A stretch of 6,666 bases of DNA from Ignavibacteriaceae bacterium. Its GTDB lineage: Bacteria > Bacteroidota > Ignavibacteria > Ignavibacteriales > Ignavibacteriaceae. The position numbers and the translations under genes were made by a program. Below are positions 1-5,558 of the stretch, piece by piece. The stretch spans positions 1-6,666 of the forward strand of contig JALNWB010000196.1 of NCBI GenBank assembly GCA_023231105.1, written 5' to 3'. How positions within the stretch are numbered: the first letter of the stretch is position 1; the number at the start of each line of letters is the position of its first letter. The notes beneath the pieces were generated by a model. That model worked only from the letters and a program-made list of their open reading frames with translations. It had not been told where the DNA came from and did not search any database.

Positions 1-998
1 ACTTCCGAAATTGAGTTGCGAATATATTTTGTTACGTCAAAACCGATTCCAAGTTCAATATCTTCCGGTAAGTCTTTCTTTATTTGATCCAGCCGTTTGT
101 AAAACTCATCTGCAATTCGAATATAATTTGCGCCCGGCTGCGGAATAAGAACAATGCCCACCATCGGAATTCCATCGCGGCGCAGAATTGATTTATCATT
201 TTCAGGATATAATGCTGCCTCGCCAATATCTTTAAAACGAATAATACTACGTGCTGATTCTTTTATGATAAGATCGTTAAAATTATCTACCGTTGTTAAT
301 CTTCCGAGTGTTCGTACAGTTAATTCTGTATTGCTTCCTTCGATGCTGCCTGAAGGTAATTCTATATTTTCTCTGATTAACGCATTACGAACATCGATTG
401 GAGTAATGTTATATGCAGCAAGTTTTGCCGGGTCCATCCACAAACGCATGGAATATTTTTTTTCTCCCCAAATCGCAATCTGACTCACTCCGGGAATAGT
501 CTGTAATCTTTCTTTAAAAGTATTTTGCGCTATATCGGATAAAGCAAGCAGCGTTCTTTTATCGCTTTTGACACTAAGAAAAACTATCGGAACAGCATCT
601 GCGTCGGCTTTTGAAACGGTTGGAGGATCAACATCAGCCGGAAGGCGGCGTATGGCAATAGAAACACGGTCGCGTACATCATTTGCAGCTGTTTCAAGAT
701 CGCTGGAGATATCAAACTCAACCGTAATTTGACTGTTGCCGTCTCTACTAACTGAAGTTAATGACCGGATTCCCGCTATGCCGTTTATTTGTTCTTCTAA
801 CGGCTCGGTTATTTGAGATTCGATAATATCTGCATTTGCCCCAACATAACTTGTTGAAACAGTAATGATCGGCGGATCGATACTTGGATATTCGCGAACT
901 CCCAAATAAGTATAACCGATAATTCCGAAAAGTAGAATTACAATTGACATAACAATTGCAAGAACTGGGCGGCGAATGCTAAGTGATGATAAACTCAT
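1..998 (-). CDS. RND multidrug efflux pump, inner-membrane permease subunit (N-terminal third, cut by window edge)
   Basis: An AcrB/MdtB-type proton-driven efflux permease. The open frame runs from ATG at 998 to the window edge, giving 332 codons of a family usually about 1,000-1,050 residues long. It opens with the typical short cytoplasmic helix and SIRRP motif (residues 7-11), then TM1 (about 12-32). Next comes the family signature REYPSIDPPIITVSTSYVGA (35-54), followed by the PN1/PN2 porter domains with E-x-LEEQINGI (about 65-74), V-x-D-RV (about 108-112) and an IWGEKKYSMRLWMDP stretch (176-190). The frame is uninterrupted. Upstream of the ATG only a weak purine-rich ribosome site (GGAAAAAG) is visible. 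The gene should be cotranscribed with the adaptor gene upstream (1782-2849), but a transposase/REP insert separates the two. Substrate cannot be read from this part. RND identity is very likely; the exact subfamily is inference. Confidence 0.95.
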   Translation of the reverse strand, partial: MSLSSLSIRRPVLAIVMSIVILLFGIIGYTYLGVREYPSIDPPIITVSTSYVGANADIIESQITEPLEEQINGIAGIRSLTSVSRDGNSQITVEFDISSDLETAANDVRDRVSIAIRRLPADVDPPTVSKADADAVPIVFLSVKSDKRTLLALSDIAQNTFKERLQTIPGVSQIAIWGEKKYSMRLWMDPAKLAAYNITPIDVRNALIRENIELPSGSIEGSNTELTVRTLGRLTTVDNFNDLIIKESARSIIRFKDIGEAALYPENDKSILRRDGIPMVGIVLIPQPGANYIRIADEFYKRLDQIKKDLPEDIELGIGFDVTKYIRNSISE

Positions 999-1023
999 AA
1001 TGATTCTTTTTCCGTTGGTAAAG

Positions 1024-1037
1024 TTTAATTTATCGCA
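1024..1037. repeat. 14-base direct repeat, pump-side copy
   Basis: TTTAATTTATCGCA on the plus strand, identical to bases 1781-1794 and in the same orientation. It lies 25 bases upstream of the pump start codon. The match is exact over 14 bases and breaks at both ends. The two copies bracket the whole transposase/REP island. Confidence 0.9.
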
Positions 1038-1052
1038 CTAATTTCATAAAAC

Positions 1053-1082
1053 ATTTTATCAGTCATCATACGACTGTTGCAA
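1053..1082 (-). promoter_or_regulatory. Possible promoter inside the insert reading toward the pump gene
   Basis: On the minus strand TTGCAA (1082-1077) and TAAAAT (1058-1053) are 18 bases apart, matching 4/6 and 5/6 of a sigma-70 consensus, about 55 bases before the pump ATG. Such matches occur by chance in AT-rich DNA, and Bacteroidota use a different promoter consensus. Confidence 0.25.
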
Positions 1083-1103
1083 TGTTGATTAAAAAGATTC
1101 TTA

Positions 1104-1147
1104 GCTCTGAAAGAGCGAAATATGTCAACACAGGGCGAAGCCCTGTG
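1104..1147 (+). repeat. Composite REP-like hairpin repeat, copy 1
   Basis: A 44-base unit made of hairpin A (GCTCT-gaa-AGAGC), a linker GAAATATGTCAA, and hairpin B (CACAGGGC-gaa-GCCCTGTG, 8-bp stem). It has the same layout as the inverted copy at 1697-1741, and the two differ mainly by compensating or wobble changes in the stems. The hairpin preceded by a TTAG-like tetranucleotide resembles REP units mobilised by tyrosine transposases. Confidence 0.85.
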
Positions 1148-1170
1148 AAAAAAGTGTGGGTAAAAAGTAA

Positions 1171-1194
1171 AGCTCTGTAAGAGCGGAATAAATT
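1171..1194 (+). repeat. 24-base inverted repeat, arm touching the transposase stop codon
   Basis: Contains hairpin GCTCT-gta-AGAGC followed by GGAATAAATT. It matches the arm at 1648-1671 in inverted orientation at 22 of 24 positions and ends directly at the transposase TAA. It may also act as a weak 3' hairpin for the transposase message, though no long T-run follows on that strand. Confidence 0.85.
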
Positions 1195-1647
1195 TTAGTC
1201 CCATACATACTTTTCATCATATTCCACTTTATACTTTTTCAAAAATGCACTATATTCTTCCTGGAATGTTTTCTTTTTATGATGTTCTTTTTGATTTTCG
1301 ATGTAAGCTATTACTTTGTCAATTTCAGATGGATTAACAGAAAACGCTCCATACCCATTCTGCCAGTAAAAGTTTTTTAAGATGGTATCTTTAGTTTTCA
1401 TCCACTTTGATGAATGTGATTTTACTTCTTCCAATAAATTCATCAAGGCAACTTTCTTTGACAGCATGCAAATGATATGAATATGATCTGTGTATCCACC
1501 AATTTTTATAGGATGACATTCCATTTCTTTACAGATTCCACCGATATAGCAGTACAATTCTTCCTCCACCGGTTGGTGGATTAGCGGTACTCTCTGCTTA
1601 GTACTGAAGATGATATGGATGTAATTCTTTACGAGTGATTGTCCCAT
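1195..1647 (-). CDS. IS200/REP-associated tyrosine transposase (Y1, HUH superfamily), intact
   Basis: A 150-residue single-domain Y1 transposase, the normal length for IS200-type TnpA. It begins with the family-typical VKNYIHIIFSTKQRVPLI (6-23). The HUH metal-binding pair is D-H-I-H (His55, His57). WQNGYGAFSV (95-104) is a second family signature. The catalytic tyrosine helix is VIAYIENQKEHH, with Tyr115 as nucleophile and Gln119 one turn later, matching the Y-x-x-x-Q arrangement of IS200/IS605 TnpA. All key residues are present, so the protein could be active. Such enzymes cut and join single-stranded DNA beside small hairpins. No tnpB accompanies it, and hairpin repeats flank it in inverted order, which fits a REP-associated transposase (RAYT) better than IS605. 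The gene sits between the adaptor and pump genes of an RND operon on the same strand. A hairpin 10 bases before the ATG may limit its translation. Confidence 0.93.
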   Translation of the reverse strand: MGQSLVKNYIHIIFSTKQRVPLIHQPVEEELYCYIGGICKEMECHPIKIGGYTDHIHIICMLSKKVALMNLLEEVKSHSSKWMKTKDTILKNFYWQNGYGAFSVNPSEIDKVIAYIENQKEHHKKKTFQEEYSAFLKKYKVEYDEKYVWD

Positions 1648-1671
1648 AATTTATTTCGCTCTTTCAGAGCT
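1648..1671 (-). repeat. 24-base inverted repeat, arm touching the transposase start codon; possible translation-limiting hairpin
   Basis: On the minus strand it contains GCTCT-gaa-AGAGC followed by GAAATAAATT and then the ATG. The only purine-rich ribosome-site candidate (AAAGAGCGAAA) lies in or beside the hairpin's 3' arm, so folding could restrict ribosome access. That would parallel the RBS-sequestering stem-loop known for IS200 transposase. Confidence 0.8.
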
Positions 1672-1696
1672 TAGGTGTTTATTAATGTTTGTCCGC

Positions 1697-1741
1697 CATA
1701 GGGCTAACGCCCCATGTTGATATATTTCGCCCTTTCAGGGC
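1697..1741 (-). repeat. Composite REP-like hairpin repeat, copy 2 (inverted)
   Basis: A 45-base unit on the minus strand: hairpin A' (GCCCT-gaa-AGGGC), linker GAAATATATCAA, hairpin B' (CATGGGGC-gtta-GCCCTATG, one G-T wobble). Against copy 1, both stem-A strands change together (T to C paired with A to G), so pairing is kept. Retained pairing suggests the folded form matters. Confidence 0.85.
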
Positions 1742-1780
1742 TATCACATAGTGATGACTTCGCTATAATAAAAAATTCCA

Positions 1781-1794
1781 TTTAATTTATCGCA
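1781..1794. repeat. 14-base direct repeat, adaptor-side copy covering the stop codon
   Basis: Second copy of TTTAATTTATCGCA. On the minus strand it encodes the last residues and TAA stop of the adaptor gene (AAT GCG ATA AAT TAA), so this copy is probably the ancestral one. Confidence 0.9.
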
Positions 1795-2849
1795 TTCAGT
1801 TTAACCGGGGCATTGGGTTTTAATTGAATGATCCCGGAGACGATTATCGTATCACCGACATTCAAGCCGTCAATTATCTGCACTTCATTCTCAGTCCGGA
1901 TATTTTGTTTTACAAGCTGCGGGACTGCAATTCCGTTTCTATAAACAAAAACTTTTTCGCCCTGTATGTCTGGTACTACCGCTTCCGAAGGAACCATTAT
2001 TGCATCTTTAATATCTTGAAGTACGATATCAATCTCAACGTATGCACCGGGAGTGAGTTCTCTTCTATCGTTCGGAATAATAGCACGCGCTTGAACGGTT
2101 CTTGAACTTTCATCAATCTTCGGTTCAACGGCGTAAATTTTACCGGAATAAGTTTTTCCAGTTGAAGCGATCTTCACTAAAATTGTTTTTCCTTCTTTAA
2201 CAATACCGAAATATTTTTGCGGAACGGAAAAATCTACTTTTACAGGGTTGATGTTTTGCAGTGTTGCAATTTTTGATGTGGGAGATATATAACTTCCTTC
2301 ACTAACGGAACGGAGTCCGATTATCCCATCGAACGGCGCCCTGATCTCTGTTTTTTCCAATTGCGCTTTTGTAAACTCTACATCAGCTTCCGCTGAGTTT
2401 AATTCGCTCAACGCGTTATCATACTCTTGCTGACTTGTAAGATTTTTTGTGAACAACTGTTTTATTCTATATTCCTTATCACGCGCTAACGACTCCTTCG
2501 ACTGATTTTTCTTTAATGTTGCTTGAAGTTCGGAATCGTTGATCTTGATTAAGACAGTACCTTTTTTTATCGGCTGTCCTTCTTTGAAAAGTATTTTTGT
2601 GATCTTGCCGGATATTTCACTTCTCAGTTCAACCTCTTCGTTGCTGATGAATGTTCCGTTGGAAAATATTTTATCCTGGATAAATTTGGTTTTCACAATT
2701 ATCGCGTTCACTACAGTTTTTCTTTTAGGCGAACCGGGAGAATCTGTTTTCGCTTCCTTGTCATTACTAAATTTTATCTTGGGTAGGATGAGGACAATTA
2801 TTATTAGCGCAACGGCAGACCAGGTAATAATTCTTTTCTTGTTGTTCAT
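1782..2849 (-). CDS. RND efflux periplasmic adaptor subunit (membrane fusion protein, HlyD/AcrA type)
   Basis: A 355-residue adaptor that would bridge an RND pump and an outer-membrane channel. A single N-terminal membrane helix (about 7-24) has no lipobox Cys, so it is anchored as a signal-anchor protein rather than a lipoprotein. The first lipoyl half is at about 70-106 (VELRSEISGKITKILFKEGQ, 73-92). An alpha-helical hairpin of about 60 residues (about 107-166) follows, then the second lipoyl half, with TEIRAPFDGIIGLR (167-180) and EGSYISP (184-190). A beta-barrel segment covers about 200-275, and VPSEAVV (286-292) leads into the membrane-proximal domain. The length is usual for the family. 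A modest AAGG lies 8 bases before the ATG at 2849. The last bases of the gene, including the TAA stop, form one copy of the 14-base repeat that recurs just before the pump gene. No outer-membrane channel gene is seen in the window. Confidence 0.94.
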   Translation of the reverse strand: MNNKKRIITWSAVALIIIVLILPKIKFSNDKEAKTDSPGSPKRKTVVNAIIVKTKFIQDKIFSNGTFISNEEVELRSEISGKITKILFKEGQPIKKGTVLIKINDSELQATLKKNQSKESLARDKEYRIKQLFTKNLTSQQEYDNALSELNSAEADVEFTKAQLEKTEIRAPFDGIIGLRSVSEGSYISPTSKIATLQNINPVKVDFSVPQKYFGIVKEGKTILVKIASTGKTYSGKIYAVEPKIDESSRTVQARAIIPNDRRELTPGAYVEIDIVLQDIKDAIMVPSEAVVPDIQGEKVFVYRNGIAVPQLVKQNIRTENEVQIIDGLNVGDTIIVSGIIQLKPNAPVKLNAIN

Positions 2850-3078
2850 TTTGTAAACCTTAAATTTTCGAATACTATATTCTAAATGATATTAACCGAA
2901 ACAGAAGTACACAGTTTTCTTAAAATTAGCTGATGAAAAGTAAGAATTTTTTAGGGATGTAAAAAGGAAGGAGGGAGAGAAGAGTTTTTGCCACTTAGAA
3001 CATGGAGTATTCGAATGAATTATTTTTCTCTTGGCTTATTACTTAATAGAGGTGTTTGGCGATGTCGCAATTATTTTT

Positions 3079-3975
3079 TTATTCCATCCCATTATATCTT
3101 TCGTTATAAACCCATCGTTCTCTTTTAATATCATATTCCAGGCAATACCAAGTCAAATGTCTCTCCTTAAAAATATCACTATAACTAATAACTCCAAAGA
3201 AAATCAATTTATTTTTACCATTGTAAACATTGATAGAATCTTGAAGAGAAAAAATTCCATAAATACCCTCCTTCTTGTTCGTCAAATTAGATCCCAAAGC
3301 AAACCCAGCATTGTGATGTCTTGTAGATTGTTTAATTAACCCATCGATATCGGATTGGTTTACGCTATCAATAACTGTCAAAACATTAGTATGGAAAAAA
3401 TTAAATGCAGGAGTTTTGCCCGCATTTGTAACACTAAATATCATAGAGAGATTTTTGTTTACTTTGCTAAAGGGATACATAACAGAATCAGAATTGACAA
3501 CTATATAAGGACGCAAATCAATTTTAGCATTCTTCTCAGCATTTTCAATACTTTGTCTTGTAATCCCAAGGGACTTGTTGGAAATATCAAGAGATTCTCC
3601 TGTGAGGATAAGCGATTCTTTACTCAAAGAATCGGATTTTTCAGATGAAGTTTTAGAAATTATTATACTTTCCCTTGTATGAACGTTTGTGGAATCAGCA
3701 TAATCGAGCGCTTTAATAGAATGACTTATTTGGAAACTACTTACTATAATAAAAACAATAAGAGTAAGTAAATTAAACAATGTCAAAAAAATTTGTATTT
3801 TTTCCGTCCTATTGACTTTTCTCCTGAAACTCAATTTGTATTTTTTCTCATACTCCAATTGGTCTTTGGTTATTATAGGATCATTCTGTTCTAGATGTCC
3901 TGTGTTTATAGGGGCTGAATTATCAGAATGTTCTTCTTCGTTAGTATTATTTTGCTTTTGTTCAGTTGGGTCCAT
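3079..3975 (-). CDS. Hypothetical single-pass membrane protein with heptad-repeat coiled coil
   Basis: Not recognised as a named family. I take ATG at 3975 as the start (298 residues); the frame also opens at a TTG at 3987, which would add four residues. Numbering below uses the TTG start. A hydrophilic, Asn/Glu-rich N-terminus (1-62) is followed by one membrane helix (about 64-85). Seven nearly regular heptads (106-154; e.g. SLSKESL, ILTGESL, DISNKSL, GITRQSI) predict a coiled coil. A compact C-terminal domain opens with IDLRPYIVV (156-164) and contains FSVTNAGKTPAF (184-195) and a Trp/Tyr-rich end. This layout (helix, coiled coil, LRPY, N-x-G-K-T-P-A) recurs in uncharacterised bacterial membrane proteins as I recall them; no function follows. 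The gene stands alone, with about 500 bases before it and 230 after. It is more AT-rich than its neighbours (3721-3780 has only 12 G/C in 60 by my count), which may indicate separate ancestry. Confidence 0.8.
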   Translation of the reverse strand: MDPTEQKQNNTNEEEHSDNSAPINTGHLEQNDPIITKDQLEYEKKYKLSFRRKVNRTEKIQIFLTLFNLLTLIVFIIVSSFQISHSIKALDYADSTNVHTRESIIISKTSSEKSDSLSKESLILTGESLDISNKSLGITRQSIENAEKNAKIDLRPYIVVNSDSVMYPFSKVNKNLSMIFSVTNAGKTPAFNFFHTNVLTVIDSVNQSDIDGLIKQSTRHHNAGFALGSNLTNKKEGIYGIFSLQDSINVYNGKNKLIFFGVISYSDIFKERHLTWYCLEYDIKRERWVYNERYNGME

Positions 3976-3998
3976 CTTAAAATCCAAAGTGTGGAAAT

Positions 3999-4004
3999 AT
4001 TATA
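3999..4004 (-). promoter_or_regulatory. Possible -10 element of the heptad-repeat membrane protein gene
   Basis: A perfect TATAAT on the minus strand lies 23 bases before the chosen ATG at 3975. No convincing -35 box is found 16-18 bases upstream, and the region is AT-rich, so this is only suggestive. Confidence 0.25.
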
Positions 4005-4445
4005 TACAAATGATACGCTTAACGATGTTTAGTTAATTAATGATAACATATACACACGATATTGAATATATGTCTTCCAATTGATTTATTTCTTGTTCGT
4101 TATTGTAATATTTAAAAATAAGGTCTGCATACTGTCGTTCCATCAGGTTTTCGGTCTAAAGTACTTTGTTTTATAACTTTTCAATAAAATATATTTAATA
4201 AATTTATTCAAATTTACTTTTTGAAAATTACCAATAGTAGAATATAAACGGAAAGAGGGTAACGTCCAGTTTGGTAATGCTTTTCTATGTAAAGCTAACT
4301 CAGAAATAAAGCCACCTAATTTCTTAATTATTTGTACAAATCAACTTAAAAATGTTTTGAGAAATTACCAAGTGGGATTAAAAATATTTTGATAAAAAAC
4401 CCTCAACACAAGAAACATTTGGATTTTCACAAATTACACAAAAAT

Positions 4446-4469
4446 TCTTTGCGTCCTCGCGTCTTTGCG
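4446..4469 (-). repeat. Short 8-base-period tandem element (CGCAAAGA type)
   Basis: On the minus strand three 8-base units follow each other: CGCAAAGA, CGCGAGGA, CGCAAAGA, preceded by TTCAC. It begins 18 bases past the rhodanese gene stop. It resembles the dispersed 'TTCACCGCAAAGACGC' intergenic sequences I recall from many unrelated bacterial genomes. The periodicity is seen directly; the resemblance is from memory. Confidence 0.6.
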
Positions 4470-4487
4470 GTGAATGACTTGTTAAAA

Positions 4488-5555
4488 CTATTTGCTGCCG
4501 GGTCCCGTAGAATATGGATAATTCATAATATAACTTGGCGCAAAAGCATAGGGAATAATCTCCGGGGCACGGAGTAACATATAGTAATCAATATTATTCA
4601 TTCCAAATAATATTGATCTTGCTTTATATCCGAGCAGACGGAGATAAGCGGAATAAAATGCACTCTCCTGTCCGGTTCCACTGTAAATGGCAATAGAATC
4701 CGCAGATGGAAGGGTCTGCAAATAAGTTACACTTCTAAAATCAGCCGGACCAGGTGGAATCTGGTAGAGTATGGCTCCAACCAGATGGTACGTATTTGTT
4801 GTAAAAGGACTTGAAGAATAGAGCATCATCGGTCCTACACAAATGGTATAGAGCAGTTCATTAATATGGCTCCAGTGAATAAAGGTCATGGCTGATTTTG
4901 TCGTGTTCGAATTATAATCCTCATTAAAACCTTCCTTTATTAAGGAATCAACTCTCGCATGAACTAATTCCTTCAATGATTGATCTAGCGATTTTAGATT
5001 GATCGCCGGTAAAGGGGAGTAATTCTTTTTTTTATAGTCGGTGTGCGTAAAAATGCTCCCGTCCGGATCAGTGTTAAGTCTGTCCGTCCACACTGATGAA
5101 AATAAAATATTCCAGGAAGCCATTCCAAAGTTCATGTAATAAATATTTCTGAATCCCGCCAGACGCAGTAAAGCTGAATAATACGCAGCCGATTGTCCGG
5201 AAGCGCTTACCAGAACTACTTTGCTATAATTCGTTTGATTTGTTGTGATATACGTAAAGAGGGAATCATTCAGGATGTTTTTTGCCCCTAAGATATGTCC
5301 GATCGAAAAATCATTGCGATCTCTTAAATCTATAATTAGATAATTGTTTAAATTATTGTAAACATCTTCCGCCGGTAACACCGGAATGAGTATGTTATTA
5401 ATAACGTCTCCCTCTTCTTCAAGATACAAAAGAAGTTTGGCGCTGGTCTCGGTCTTTACGGATAAAGGAGCGGTTATCTTATCCTTTTCGCATCCGATAA
5501 AAAGTAAAAAAGTTACCGGAATAATTAAAAATTTCAGAAGTTTTATTCTTTTCAT
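4488..5555 (-). CDS. Lipoprotein with two rhodanese-like halves, both lacking the catalytic Cys
   Basis: A 355-residue lipoprotein. The signal peptide ends in LFIG-C with Cys22 followed by Glu-Lys. The first rhodanese half spans about 57-150: YLIIDLRDRNDFSIGHILGA (72-91) is a standard rhodanese start, and the active-site loop is SASGQSAAYYSALLRLAGF (117-135). A second, more diverged half spans about 255-325: YHLVGAILYQIPPG (256-269), then SGTGQESAFYSAYLRLLGY (292-310) and LFGMNN (316-321). In both loops the position normally held by the persulfide-forming Cys (three residues before the loop Gly) is Ser (117 and 292), so sulfurtransferase activity is unlikely. A linker of about 100 residues, without a motif I recognise, separates the halves. 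The gene starts 3 bases after the upstream DUF4249-like gene stop, so it is the third gene of a TonB-receptor operon. A binding or scaffolding role at the cell envelope is inference. Confidence 0.85.
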   Translation of the reverse strand: MKRIKLLKFLIIPVTFLLFIGCEKDKITAPLSVKTETSAKLLLYLEEEGDVINNILIPVLPAEDVYNNLNNYLIIDLRDRNDFSIGHILGAKNILNDSLFTYITTNQTNYSKVVLVSASGQSAAYYSALLRLAGFRNIYYMNFGMASWNILFSSVWTDRLNTDPDGSIFTHTDYKKKNYSPLPAINLKSLDQSLKELVHARVDSLIKEGFNEDYNSNTTKSAMTFIHWSHINELLYTICVGPMMLYSSSPFTTNTYHLVGAILYQIPPGPADFRSVTYLQTLPSADSIAIYSGTGQESAFYSAYLRLLGYKARSILFGMNNIDYYMLLRAPEIIPYAFAPSYIMNYPYSTGPGSK

Positions 5556-5558
5556 CGG

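Larger units (their letters stand above)
1038..1780. mobile_element. Transposase/REP island inserted between the adaptor and pump genes of an RND operon
   Basis: This 743-base segment is bracketed by the exact 14-base direct repeats. Inside it, from low to high coordinates, are a composite hairpin repeat (plus orientation), a single hairpin arm, the Y1 transposase gene (minus), the matching inverted arm, and an inverted composite repeat. The layout is therefore a nested near-mirror centred on the transposase gene. The outer 66 bases (1038-1103) and 39 bases (1742-1780) are AT-rich and unexplained apart from an 8-base inverted match (1061-1068 AGTCATCA, 1752-1759 TGATGACT). Adaptor and pump reading frames are intact, so the island sits in the operon without breaking either gene. 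The outer borders are inferred from the direct repeat; the true element could be only 1104-1741. Confidence 0.7.
3976..4487. other. AT-rich intergenic stretch of about 510 bases without a supported gene
   Basis: It separates the TonB-receptor operon from the heptad-repeat membrane protein gene. I see no frame with a recognisable protein, no tRNA or rRNA, and no clear hairpin-plus-T-run terminator after the rhodanese gene stop. It contains the 8-base-period element at 4446-4469. It also has a loose direct repeat (AATTACCAA at 4227-4235 and 4363-4371, each preceded by a TTTTGA-type stretch) with an inverted TTGGTAA between them (4271-4277). Confidence 0.6.

Noticed and set aside
154..483. Plus-strand open frame opposite the RND pump gene
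   Set aside because: It is a shadow of the strongly supported minus-strand pump frame and has no recognisable motif.
1104..1147. Hairpin repeats as a CRISPR array
   Set aside because: The repeats are few, inverted, palindromic and lack regular unique spacers. They fit REP-type units linked to the transposase.
2868..3014. 9-base inverted match TCGAATACT (2868-2876) / AGTATTCGA (3006-3014) in the spacer before the adaptor gene
   Set aside because: The arms are 129 bases apart with no matching flanks or gene between them. Chance is likely in AT-rich DNA.
3061..3080. GCGATGTCGC followed by a T-run as a terminator
   Set aside because: The stem is only 4 bp with a 2-base loop. The T-run follows it on the plus strand, where no gene is transcribed.
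3031..3339. Plus-strand open frames opposite the heptad-repeat protein (also 3355-3648 and 3812-4036)
   Set aside because: All lie antisense to a minus-strand gene with a clear membrane helix and coiled coil. Their sequences are low-complexity shadows.
4389..4577. Plus-strand 62-codon open frame overlapping the rhodanese gene end
   Set aside because: It reads through the 8-base-period repeat and the antisense of a real gene, with no family features.
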